NCBI GenBank assembly: GCA_937923585.1
Contig: CALDSM010000637.1
Location: 1 to 8,964 of the forward strand
Reading direction: 5' to 3'
Source: an uncultured bacterium
GTDB lineage: Bacteria; Hydrogenedentota; Hydrogenedentia; Hydrogenedentales; CAITNO01
Length of the DNA stretch: 8,964 bases
Every line of letters starts with the position of its first letter. Positions within the stretch are counted from its first letter, which is position 1. The notes under the pieces are model-generated. The model saw only the letters and a program-made list of their open reading frames with translations, was not told the DNA's origin and did not search any database. The translations under genes and the position numbers were made by a program. This document shows, in pieces, positions 1 through 6,355 of the stretch.

Positions 1-48
1 TACGAGATCTGATCGTGACTGGAGTTCAGACGTGTGCTCTTCCGATCT
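1..48 (+). other. Illumina TruSeq P7/i7 adapter contamination (not genomic)
   Basis: Bases 1-8 (TACGAGAT) are the 3' end of the Illumina P7 flow-cell sequence. Bases 9-14 (CTGATC) sit exactly where the six-base i7 index belongs, and their reverse complement GATCAG is the TruSeq LT index 9. Bases 15-48 are the complete 34-base TruSeq read-2 adapter, beginning GTGACTGGAG and ending CTTCCGATCT, after which the insert starts. The order and orientation match a library molecule read from the P7 side. Short forward open frames here encode the peptides typical of translated adapter (TGVQTCALPI, CSSDL, LFRS), and they are artefacts. Confidence 0.98.
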
Positions 49-102
49 GGGGAGTCGGACTTTTCTTTATGCATTACAGGGAGAAACCGTTCAGCACGGG
101 GC
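49..102. other. Short 3' flank between adapter and first gene; nothing recognised
   Basis: These 54 bases are the only genomic sequence downstream of the GxGYxYP-type gene. I see no hairpin followed by a T-run on the minus strand and no reading frame that does not depend on adapter sequence. Any terminator or further operon gene lies beyond the contig end. Confidence 0.6.
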
Positions 103-2199
103 CTATACGGACTGTCTGCATTTCCTCACGCCCCGACCCACAAGACTCCCCAGCAGGGAACCGGCAAAGGCCGGCAGGGAAGAGAATGGGACAAGCATCA
201 GTGTCCATGGATAGGCTTCAAAATTTCGCGGTGCCAAGAGCCAATACGCCATGTAGCCAATGAGTAACGGTATCAGAAGATGAAGGACGATCCGGAGAAC
301 TCTGTGGAACTTGAAGTAAAACAGCGCGGGCACGAAAGCAATGATTGCATTGATTAGCATAAACAATGGTGCAGGCAGCGTATATTCTGTCCGGGATTGC
401 GTTTTCGATGCTTCAAGAGCAAGTCGAACGGCGCTGTCCGCGCTGACAAGGCGAACGTGCTCCGGGAGTATCTTGACCAGTTCCATGATGGAGTTGTTGA
501 GGTCGAGCCCGCCGTCGCTGGTCATGTAAATTGCCGTAACGGTTCCCCGCGGATAGGAGCCCAGTTCCTTCGCCATCTTTTTCGGACTCAGGAAGAACTT
601 CTCTTCCATGAGTCTGCCCTTGTCATTGACCCCCCGCCATTCTCTGGGTCTGAACAACACAACCTTTCCTCCGTCCCGGCCCACAATCACCTTGAAGAAC
701 TGGTTGGGCAGCCATGTGCCCGTTGGCAATAAATAGGGAACATTGACGGGAAACACCCCGTTAATGATTCCGTCCTTCTTGGCGTACTTGGGCAGGAATT
801 CATCTTCCGTGTATCGCCAATTATGAAAAAACTCCCAGTGAACAGTACTGTTGGCGCCGATCAGGCGGGCATCCTGTTCCGTGGCAGCAACGAACCTGTC
901 CTGCATGGTTGTGCTTTCCATGGAGGATGGATATGCGTACAAATGGCCGCTGGGCGGAAGCGCAAAGTAGTCTCTTCCGGTGGCATGGCTCATTTTGTAG
1001 TACCACTTGAGCACATCAGGCGCGATGCGGGCGAGGTGCGGAGAAATGGACCAGGTAAGCGGCGGACACGAGTCTTTGCCCGCACGGCACGCCTCGGCCC
1101 GCTGGCGAAACCACTCGAGGCGCATTCCCATCATGAAATTGATGTTGTCCCCGTCACCCAGAATAAACGCGACATAGGTCTTGGTGGGATCGTAGCGGAC
1201 ATCTTCCGGCTTGTTTTGCGGTATCTCATCAGGGTCGGCAATCGGCTCGCGTCGCGTGGAGAAAAAGGAAAGGTTGTTGACTTCGGTCGGAATGGCGCCC
1301 ATGTTTCGTGACGCAGAGCATAATGTCTGCGCCTCGAAAAGGTATCCGCCGAACACCATCCAATTGTTCGCGTACCCATAGACTCCGATGGGTTTGGGCC
1401 AGGGATTGACGCTGACGATGTCGTTCAGAAGATCATGCTCCGAAGTGCATGTTATGCAGCCGTTCACCAGGAACATGACGAACAGCTTTTCCGAAAACAC
1501 AAAATCGATCATGGAGGGATTCATGTTATCGACAAGTCCGGGCTTCCAGACTTTTCCGTCGTTTGTCGAATATCCCGGGTTGAGCATGGCAAGGCCGGTG
1601 GTGTCGTTTACGCACTTCTCATACACATACTTTGTCGCGAGATACGGCGTGTCACGATCCCTGAACTCTGCCGTTGCGTCGAACACGACATCGCCCCATC
1701 GGATATTCATTTCCTCGGCGATCGGTATGGCTTCGAGGACAGCGCTGACCGTGAGGATGTTGGGAAGCAGCGCCCGCTGCCTGTCATAGGAGTACTGTAC
1801 GCATCGGGGAAATTCCGCCATACAGGCATCCAGAAACGCATTGGCAGTCAGTGTTTTATCCGGCTGTAGCTCGAGTTCCGTTATCCATTGAAGGTCCTTG
1901 TCGTCCATGTGCGTAAGAACGGACCCGCCGTGTTTGCGATTGCACAATCCGGCGCACGCCTGAACCGCAATCTTTACAGCGGGGGAGGCTTCCGGCTCGA
2001 TATGGACAAGCGTCAATACCCGCCCTTCCCCGGGCAGTGGAACCGCATCAGCGGGATCCGCCTGGACCGTAGGTGGCGGTCCGGAACCAGAATCAGGTGG
2101 CGGCAGCGCTGTCGCGCACGCAAACACCATACCTGACAGCAGTACGGCCGCAAAGGTGATTGACATAGATACCACGTTGTTTTCCGCTAATCCAGCCAT
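103..2199 (-). CDS. GxGYxYP-family putative glycoside hydrolase with C-terminal membrane anchor
   Basis: This 698-residue protein resembles the GxGYxYP family (Pfam names PF14323/PF16216), which is proposed to be glycoside hydrolase-like but whose substrate is unknown. The sequence shows the conserved acidic GDGDN motif (residues 348-352, after TYVAFIL) and the family signature in the form GHLYAYP (418-424). The second glycine of GxGYxYP is leucine here. Residues 12-31 are a hydrophobic secretion signal with either a weak lipobox (VFAC, Cys28) or an ATA signal-peptidase site at 29-31; the n-region lacks positive charge. A Pro-rich linker (33-57) follows. Three hydrophobic helices close the protein (about 608-630, 633-656, 664-690). 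Basic residues at 630-636 and 689-695 fit a periplasmic catalytic part with a cytoplasmic tail. The ATG at 2199 is preceded only by a weak purine-rich stretch; Met12 (2166) is an alternative start. Its composition is lower in GC than the kinase operon. The family call rests on motifs only. Confidence 0.72.
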   Translation of the reverse strand: MAGLAENNVVSMSITFAAVLLSGMVFACATALPPPDSGSGPPPTVQADPADAVPLPGEGRVLTLVHIEPEASPAVKIAVQACAGLCNRKHGGSVLTHMDDKDLQWITELELQPDKTLTANAFLDACMAEFPRCVQYSYDRQRALLPNILTVSAVLEAIPIAEEMNIRWGDVVFDATAEFRDRDTPYLATKYVYEKCVNDTTGLAMLNPGYSTNDGKVWKPGLVDNMNPSMIDFVFSEKLFVMFLVNGCITCTSEHDLLNDIVSVNPWPKPIGVYGYANNWMVFGGYLFEAQTLCSASRNMGAIPTEVNNLSFFSTRREPIADPDEIPQNKPEDVRYDPTKTYVAFILGDGDNINFMMGMRLEWFRQRAEACRAGKDSCPPLTWSISPHLARIAPDVLKWYYKMSHATGRDYFALPPSGHLYAYPSSMESTTMQDRFVAATEQDARLIGANSTVHWEFFHNWRYTEDEFLPKYAKKDGIINGVFPVNVPYLLPTGTWLPNQFFKVIVGRDGGKVVLFRPREWRGVNDKGRLMEEKFFLSPKKMAKELGSYPRGTVTAIYMTSDGGLDLNNSIMELVKILPEHVRLVSADSAVRLALEASKTQSRTEYTLPAPLFMLINAIIAFVPALFYFKFHRVLRIVLHLLIPLLIGYMAYWLLAPRNFEAYPWTLMLVPFSSLPAFAGSLLGSLVGRGVRKCRQSV

Positions 2200-2290
2200 G
2201 TTCTTCTTTCTCTACGGTCCGAATTTCTGCTCTTGCTGAGAAGGTCATCGAGCGGTGTTTACAGGGATTCCACTCACAGGATGCCGCGTC
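2200..2290. other. Intergenic gap within the CPBP-like / GxGYxYP pair
   Basis: This 91-base spacer separates two genes in the same orientation. On the minus strand it ends in a purine-rich AGAAAGAAGA run that may serve as a weak ribosome binding site for the downstream gene. I see no strong hairpin and no clear -35/-10 pair, so co-transcription of the two genes is plausible but unproven. Confidence 0.5.
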
Positions 2291-2950
2291 TCACAGCAAG
2301 TGTTCCACCCATTGCGAATACAGCACGTAGGAGATGGCGTGAAACATGGTCAGTGGCAGGATGTTTCGGAAACGGAGAAAATACCAGGCCGCGAAGATAC
2401 CCATGGGTGGTGTAGCGACGACCTGCAACGGGATAATCGATCCGGGAAAATGTACTGGCGCCCAGAAGTGCGCGACGCCAAAGCACACACCAACCGCCAG
2501 CGGCAATCGCCGTGTCCCGCGCAGCACCGGCAAGGTCGCCAGGCTCGCCACTCCGACCGAACAAAGGAAGAACTGTTGTGGAAATGCGCCTACTATATAA
2601 TCGACCATGCGAAACACATAACCCGGCTCAAAGTCCAATTCCCCGCCCAACAGGAGGGCCGTTACTCCCAGGAGTGCCGCTGTCATTCCCTGGAACACCG
2701 CCATGGCCAGCACAGCCATCCCTGTGATGGGTGTCGTCAGCCCCCACGCGTCCAATTTCCCAGGTTCCCGTCGCCCGCGCCAGATAATGTACGCCACGGT
2801 GAAAATGAACGGCGCATTCGCCGCCGATACGCCCACCCTCCATTCCGGCGCCTTCATTTTTAGCACCAGTAGGCTTGCATACAGGAGGCCAATCACCAGC
2901 CCTGCCTTGACATCGCGCCAGTCAATCCTTGCCGTTACATCACCATTCAC
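2291..2950 (-). CDS. CPBP-like (Abi/CAAX protease-type) membrane protein with substituted catalytic motif
   Basis: This 219-residue, very hydrophobic protein has about seven predicted membrane segments (near residues 13-31, 44-58, 74-103, 116-139, 148-164, 171-193, 197-217). The order of motifs resembles the CPBP intramembrane metalloprotease family. FPQQFF (123-128) lies where the EExxxR motif belongs, FGVAH (157-161) matches FxxxH, and HAISY (204-208) lies where HxxxN/D belongs. Both motif-1 glutamates are Gln125-Gln126 (codons CAA CAG), the arginine is absent and the last position is Tyr. The two core histidines remain. The canonical Glu/His metal-dependent mechanism is therefore doubtful, and a pseudoprotease or an altered active site is more likely. 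The start is GTG at 2950, supported by GGAG eight bases upstream; no other ATG/GTG/TTG occurs in frame before the upstream stop at 3014-3016. It precedes the GxGYxYP-type gene by 91 bases. A remote, unrelated membrane family is the alternative. Confidence 0.65.
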   Translation of the reverse strand: MNGDVTARIDWRDVKAGLVIGLLYASLLVLKMKAPEWRVGVSAANAPFIFTVAYIIWRGRREPGKLDAWGLTTPITGMAVLAMAVFQGMTAALLGVTALLLGGELDFEPGYVFRMVDYIVGAFPQQFFLCSVGVASLATLPVLRGTRRLPLAVGVCFGVAHFWAPVHFPGSIIPLQVVATPPMGIFAAWYFLRFRNILPLTMFHAISYVLYSQWVEHLL

Positions 2951-2958
2951 GGTGCGGT

Positions 2959-2962
2959 CTCC
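2959..2962 (-). promoter_or_regulatory. Ribosome binding site deciding the GTG start of the CPBP-like gene
   Basis: On the minus strand GGAG lies eight bases before the GTG at 2950. It supports the non-ATG start, since the nearby ATG at 2964 is out of frame. Confidence 0.7.
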
Positions 2963-2965
2963 ATC

Positions 2966-2975
2966 GGAAATTTCC
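2966..2975. repeat. Perfect 10-bp palindrome upstream of the CPBP-like gene
   Basis: GGAAATTTCC equals its own reverse complement and lies 15 bases upstream of the GTG start, just before the ribosome binding site. It could be an operator, but a palindrome this short can arise by chance. Confidence 0.3.
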
Positions 2976-3022
2976 CATGCTATTCCACGCGGCTCAATCC
3001 ATACTTGTTCTTCTCAAGGGAG

Positions 3023-3039
3023 ATTCAGGGAAATTCAGG
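3023..3039. repeat. Tandem ATTCAGG direct repeat with 10-bp period
   Basis: ATTCAGG occurs at 3023-3029 and again at 3033-3039, so the copies would lie on the same DNA face. They are 73-89 bases upstream of the CPBP-like start. A regulator binding site is possible, and no known consensus was recognised. Confidence 0.25.
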
Positions 3040-3096
3040 AACAGACTACCAATTGATGGGGCTTTTGCGGCACCCACACTTTCGTCTCCGGGTCTT

Positions 3097-5856
3097 CTAT
3101 GAATTGCGTGCGACCGCCAGCGCCCGGCTCACGGCCTTGGCCAGCTTGTAGCTGGACACGGGTTTGCCCAGAATCTCCGTCACCCCCGCGGCCCTGGCTT
3201 CTTCTTCGCTGACGGCCAAATTCAGACCGCTGGCCAGAATGACGGGAATGTCGGGGCGTATCCCGTGCACCCTTTCGGCAAGTTCCAGTCCGGTGCAGCG
3301 CGGCATGGTCTGGTCGGTGATGATTAGGTCAAACGCCCCTGGGTCCGCACGGAACATTTCGAACGCCTCGTCCGCGTCGCCGAACACCGTTGGCGCATAG
3401 CCGAGATTGGAAAGGATGCGTTCGCCCAGATTCGTCAGCATGGCCTCGTCATCCACAAAGAGAATGCGCTCCCCGTGTCCGGCCAGCGGCGCTTCGGGTG
3501 GCGCCGAACCGCCCTGGGGCGACGCCGCCTTCACCGTGGGCAGAAGCACCCGAACCGTGGTTCCCTTCCCCGGTTCGCTGCGGATGTCAATAACGCCGTT
3601 GTGGCTCCTGACGATTCCGTGGGCAATTGAAAGGCCGAGCCCCGTACCCTTGCCCTGCGGCTTGGTGGTGAAGAACGGATCAAAGGCGCGTTCCACCGTG
3701 GCCTGGTCCATGCCGCAGCCCGTGTCGGCCACGGTCATCTGTAAATGGGGCCCGGGGCGGAGACTGTGCGCCGGCCCCTCCTGCCGCCCGTCTATGGCAA
3801 CCGGTTCAATGGAGAAATCCAGAAGGCCGCCGCTCTGCTCCATGGCGTGATAGGCGTTTGTGCACAGATTCATGATGACCTGGTGCATCTGGGTGGGATC
3901 TCCCAGCACACAGTCGCAGTTGCCTGCGATGTTCTGCCGTATCTCCACGGTCGCCGGAATGGTGGCGCGCAGCAGGGCCAGCGCCTCTCTTGCCAGCACG
4001 TCCAGCCGGAGCGGCAGTTGAGTCTGCTCCTGCCTGCGACCAAAGGTCATGATTTGCCGCACCAGGTCGGCGGCACGGCGGCTGGCGGAGACCACCTGCT
4101 GCAAATCCCGGGCGGGGGGGCTCTCCGGTTCGATGCCCGCCATGGCCATCTGCGTGTAGCCGATGATGGCCGAGAGGATGTTGTTGAACTCGTGGGCGAT
4201 GCCGCCCGCGAGCGTTCCTATCGCCTCCAGCTTCTGCGTCTGCCGCACCTGCGCCTCAAGCGCGCTTTCCTTCGTGACGTCGTGCAGAAGAATCACCAGT
4301 TCCGCCGTCCGGCCCCGGTCGTCGGGAATGGGCGAGGCGGTCGCCTCGACCACGAGGCTCCTGCCGTTCATGCCCGTGCACCGGATGCGGTCCCTCCAGG
4401 CGACGCCCTGCTCCGCCGCCTCCCGGAGACGGTCGGCAAACTGCGCCGCGTCCGCATTTATGACGCGGGCCGCATGCGCGCCCAGGGCTTCATGCCGGGC
4501 GAGCCCGAATATCTGCTCGAACGCCGGGTTGGCGTAATTCACGGTCCCCTGCGCGTTGGTAATGACGACCGCCTCCGCGGAGCGTTCCACCGCCGTGGCC
4601 AGCAGCAGCCGCTCCTCGTCATCGCGCCTGCGGTCGGTTATGTCCTCGGCAATCTCGACAACGGCGGTCACATTGCCGTCCGCGTCAAGCACGGGCTCGC
4701 CCCGTTCGTCCCAGATCTTTCCGTCCGGGGTTTGCACGATGGTGTGTTCCGGCCTTCCGGTCTGAAACGCCCGGGTGGTCGGGCAGTTGTCACACGGTTT
4801 CCCGGGGGCTCCCCAGAAAGAATGGCAGAAACGGCCGACCATGTCTTCTGTGCGCATGTTGACGGAGTTCGCCGCCGCCTTGTTTGTCCAGAGAATCTTG
4901 AGGTCCCTGTCAACCAGGGCGATGTTGCTGGTGATGCCGTTCAAAATCGCATTCTTCTGCGCCTCGCTCGCGCGCAGCGTTTCTTCCGCCCGAATGCGGC
5001 TGGTGATGTCGCGGGTTGTGCCCCAGATGCACACCAGGAACCCGTTCTGCTCTATGGCCACGATGTTGTTCAAAGTCCAAATGGTCTGGCCGTTCTGCAG
5101 GCGGGTCATCGTTTCCAGGCTACTGGTGCGGTATCCGGAGCGGATGACCTTGAGCACCAGTTCCAGCTTTTCCTCATCCGTTCCGCTGAGCAGGCTGCAC
5201 AGGGGCGATCCCAGCGCCCGGTCCGCGCGGTCATGGCCGAAGTGGTGCAGATAGGCGTTGTTGCATTCGGCGAGCCTGCCCAGGCGGAGCACCGCCTCGG
5301 CCTGTTCCCGCTCGTCGAGCGCCCGGGAGACCGGCGGTGTGATGTCGCAGCGCCACACCCCCTCGGTGCTCATCTCCACAAAATGGCGGTACCGCTCCTC
5401 GCTGCGGAAAAGCGCCTCGCGGGTCTCCGCAAGACGGCGTTCCGTGAGGACTTTGCGGCAGACCTCACCCATGACGGAAGGCAGCATCTGGATCAGGTAT
5501 GCGTCCTTGACCAGATAGTCGCTGGCGTTGAGTTTCATCATTTCGACAGCAATGCGTTCGTCGCCGTAGCCCGTCATGACGACGAACATGACCGTTTGTC
5601 CCCGATCACGAAGTCCTTCCACGAGTTCCCGGGCGGTCATGTCCGGCAGGGAATAGTCCAGCAGCAGCAACAGGTCCCGGCCTTCCGCGATCTTCGCAAG
5701 GGCCTCCGCGCCGTTCAATGCGCCGTCGGTGGCAAAACCCGCTTTCTGGAGGGTCTTCTGGATGAGCCGGTTGAGGCCGGCATCATCCTCCACCACCAGC
5801 ACGGGGAGCAGATCGCCAGACTCGCCCCCGGTGCCGACCGGGCCGTCTTCAGCCAT
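3097..5856 (-). CDS. Soluble hybrid histidine kinase: REC-PAS-PAS-PAS-HisKA-HATPase-REC
   Basis: This is a 919-residue cytoplasmic hybrid sensor kinase. In order: a receiver (about 18-132; acidic pair Asp24-Asp25, phospho-acceptor Asp67, Lys117), three PAS domains (about 147-287, 302-408, 420-528), HisKA with HEFNN box (His555), a HATPase with N-box (Asn663/Asn667), DTGCGM (711-716) and GKGTGLGL (735-742), and a second receiver (about 796-913; Asp802-Asp803, Asp848, Lys898). There are no membrane helices. The middle PAS carries Cys344, Cys355 and Cys358 in a C-x10-C-x2-C-P pattern. I chose the ATG at 5856 because AAGGAG sits seven bases upstream; the frame also offers an ATG at 5886 (ten residues longer) without a good ribosome binding site. 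It lies 34 bases after the response regulator stop and should be co-transcribed with it. It could receive phosphate at the N-terminal receiver from the upstream kinase and pass it on through the C-terminal receiver. There is no DNA-binding domain. Confidence 0.93.
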   Translation of the reverse strand: MAEDGPVGTGGESGDLLPVLVVEDDAGLNRLIQKTLQKAGFATDGALNGAEALAKIAEGRDLLLLLDYSLPDMTARELVEGLRDRGQTVMFVVMTGYGDERIAVEMMKLNASDYLVKDAYLIQMLPSVMGEVCRKVLTERRLAETREALFRSEERYRHFVEMSTEGVWRCDITPPVSRALDEREQAEAVLRLGRLAECNNAYLHHFGHDRADRALGSPLCSLLSGTDEEKLELVLKVIRSGYRTSSLETMTRLQNGQTIWTLNNIVAIEQNGFLVCIWGTTRDITSRIRAEETLRASEAQKNAILNGITSNIALVDRDLKILWTNKAAANSVNMRTEDMVGRFCHSFWGAPGKPCDNCPTTRAFQTGRPEHTIVQTPDGKIWDERGEPVLDADGNVTAVVEIAEDITDRRRDDEERLLLATAVERSAEAVVITNAQGTVNYANPAFEQIFGLARHEALGAHAARVINADAAQFADRLREAAEQGVAWRDRIRCTGMNGRSLVVEATASPIPDDRGRTAELVILLHDVTKESALEAQVRQTQKLEAIGTLAGGIAHEFNNILSAIIGYTQMAMAGIEPESPPARDLQQVVSASRRAADLVRQIMTFGRRQEQTQLPLRLDVLAREALALLRATIPATVEIRQNIAGNCDCVLGDPTQMHQVIMNLCTNAYHAMEQSGGLLDFSIEPVAIDGRQEGPAHSLRPGPHLQMTVADTGCGMDQATVERAFDPFFTTKPQGKGTGLGLSIAHGIVRSHNGVIDIRSEPGKGTTVRVLLPTVKAASPQGGSAPPEAPLAGHGERILFVDDEAMLTNLGERILSNLGYAPTVFGDADEAFEMFRADPGAFDLIITDQTMPRCTGLELAERVHGIRPDIPVILASGLNLAVSEEEARAAGVTEILGKPVSSYKLAKAVSRALAVARNS

Positions 5857-5863
5857 TTCAGGA

Positions 5864-5869
5864 CTCCTT
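5864..5869 (-). promoter_or_regulatory. Ribosome binding site fixing the hybrid kinase start
   Basis: AAGGAG on the minus strand lies seven bases before the ATG at 5856. It is the best Shine-Dalgarno in the window and favours this start over the in-frame ATG at 5886. Confidence 0.75.
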
Positions 5870-5890
5870 GCCGTTCTGAACTGCATGTCG

Positions 5891-6340
5891 CTACTCTGAA
5901 CCGCCGTTCACTTTGGGAATTTCGATTACCATCAGGTAGAGCCCGAGCTGCCGGATGGCCAGGATGAACTTGTCGTAATCCACCGGCTTGGTGATGTAGT
6001 TGTTGCAGCCCAGTTCGTGGCAGCGGTTCACTTCGCGGGGATCATCGGTGGTGGTAATCATAATGACCGGCAGTTTGCGCAGTTCCGGGTCCGCCTTCAC
6101 CTGGCGCAGCACCTCGACCCCGTCCACCTTGGGCATGCGGATGTCTAGCAGCAGCAGGTACGCGGCGTCGGCTTCCCGGTGCGGCTCCGCGCCGCGCCGG
6201 AACAGGAAATCCAGCACTTCCTGGCCGTCCCTGAAATGCACCATGGGATTGTTGACCCCGGCGCGAGCAAGGTTCTTTCTGATCAGCGCGGCATGGCCCT
6301 CGTCATCCTCCGTGATCAGGATGGTCACTGCATTGTTCAT
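5891..6340 (-). CDS. Rcp1-type stand-alone response regulator
   Basis: This is a 149-residue single-domain receiver with no output domain. It shows the acidic pair Asp12-Asp13 (ITEDDEG), the phospho-acceptor Asp66 in LLLDIRMPKVDG, Thr96 in IMITTTDD and Lys118 in YITKPVDYDKF. The segment around NRCHELGCNNYITKP and the F-L-F-R stretch after the second helix are typical of the Rcp1 family that partners phytochrome-like and PAS kinases. The ATG at 6340 is preferred because AAAGGA lies nine bases upstream; the in-frame ATG at 6358 would add six residues, overlap the upstream kinase by four bases and have a poorer ribosome binding site. It sits between two kinases, 14 bases after one and 34 before the other, so it is probably the shuttle between them or the direct target of the membrane kinase. 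Output would be by protein-protein contact or phosphotransfer. Confidence 0.93.
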   Translation of the reverse strand: MNNAVTILITEDDEGHAALIRKNLARAGVNNPMVHFRDGQEVLDFLFRRGAEPHREADAAYLLLLDIRMPKVDGVEVLRQVKADPELRKLPVIMITTTDDPREVNRCHELGCNNYITKPVDYDKFILAIRQLGLYLMVIEIPKVNGGSE

Positions 6341-6349
6341 CAATGTGCG

Positions 6350-6355
6350 TCCTTT
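6350..6355 (-). promoter_or_regulatory. Ribosome binding site overlapping the upstream kinase stop codon
   Basis: AAAGGA on the minus strand shares a base with the TGA stop of the membrane kinase (6355-6357) and lies nine bases before the ATG at 6340. This arrangement favours translational coupling of the kinase and the response regulator. Confidence 0.65.

Larger units (their letters stand above)
2951..3096. other. Intergenic region between signalling operon and CPBP-like gene
   Basis: This 146-base gap is the largest in the window and the best place for an operon boundary. It holds a perfect 10-base palindrome GGAAATTTCC (2966-2975) just upstream of the CPBP-like ribosome binding site. It also holds two copies of ATTCAGG (3023-3029 and 3033-3039) spaced exactly ten bases apart. 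I found no convincing -35/-10 promoter and no stem followed by a T-run for the kinase operon, so the boundary is inferred from spacing and the composition change. Confidence 0.5.

Noticed and set aside
15..267. Three short plus-strand frames starting inside the first 48 bases
   Set aside because: Their N-termini are translations of the Illumina adapter, and the rest runs antisense to the end of the GxGYxYP-type gene.
2255..2863. 202-codon plus-strand frame opposite the CPBP-like gene
   Set aside because: It is a low-complexity His/Arg/Gln-rich translation without motifs. The minus-strand frame has clean membrane helices, motif order and a Shine-Dalgarno sequence.
2951..3060. Sigma-70-like promoter for the CPBP-like gene
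   Set aside because: TTGAGA-, TTGGTA- and TTGAGC-like hexamers are present, but none has a TATAAT-like partner at 16-18 bases.
3040..3096. Possible intrinsic terminator after the hybrid kinase
   Set aside because: Only weak, interrupted pairing (GGG with CCC around an A-rich loop) and no T-run on the minus strand.
3745..5967. 740-codon open frame on the plus strand opposite the hybrid kinase
   Set aside because: Its translation is rich in Arg, His and Gly and shows no recognisable motif. The opposite strand encodes every catalytic motif of a kinase in order. Long antisense frames are common in high-GC coding DNA.
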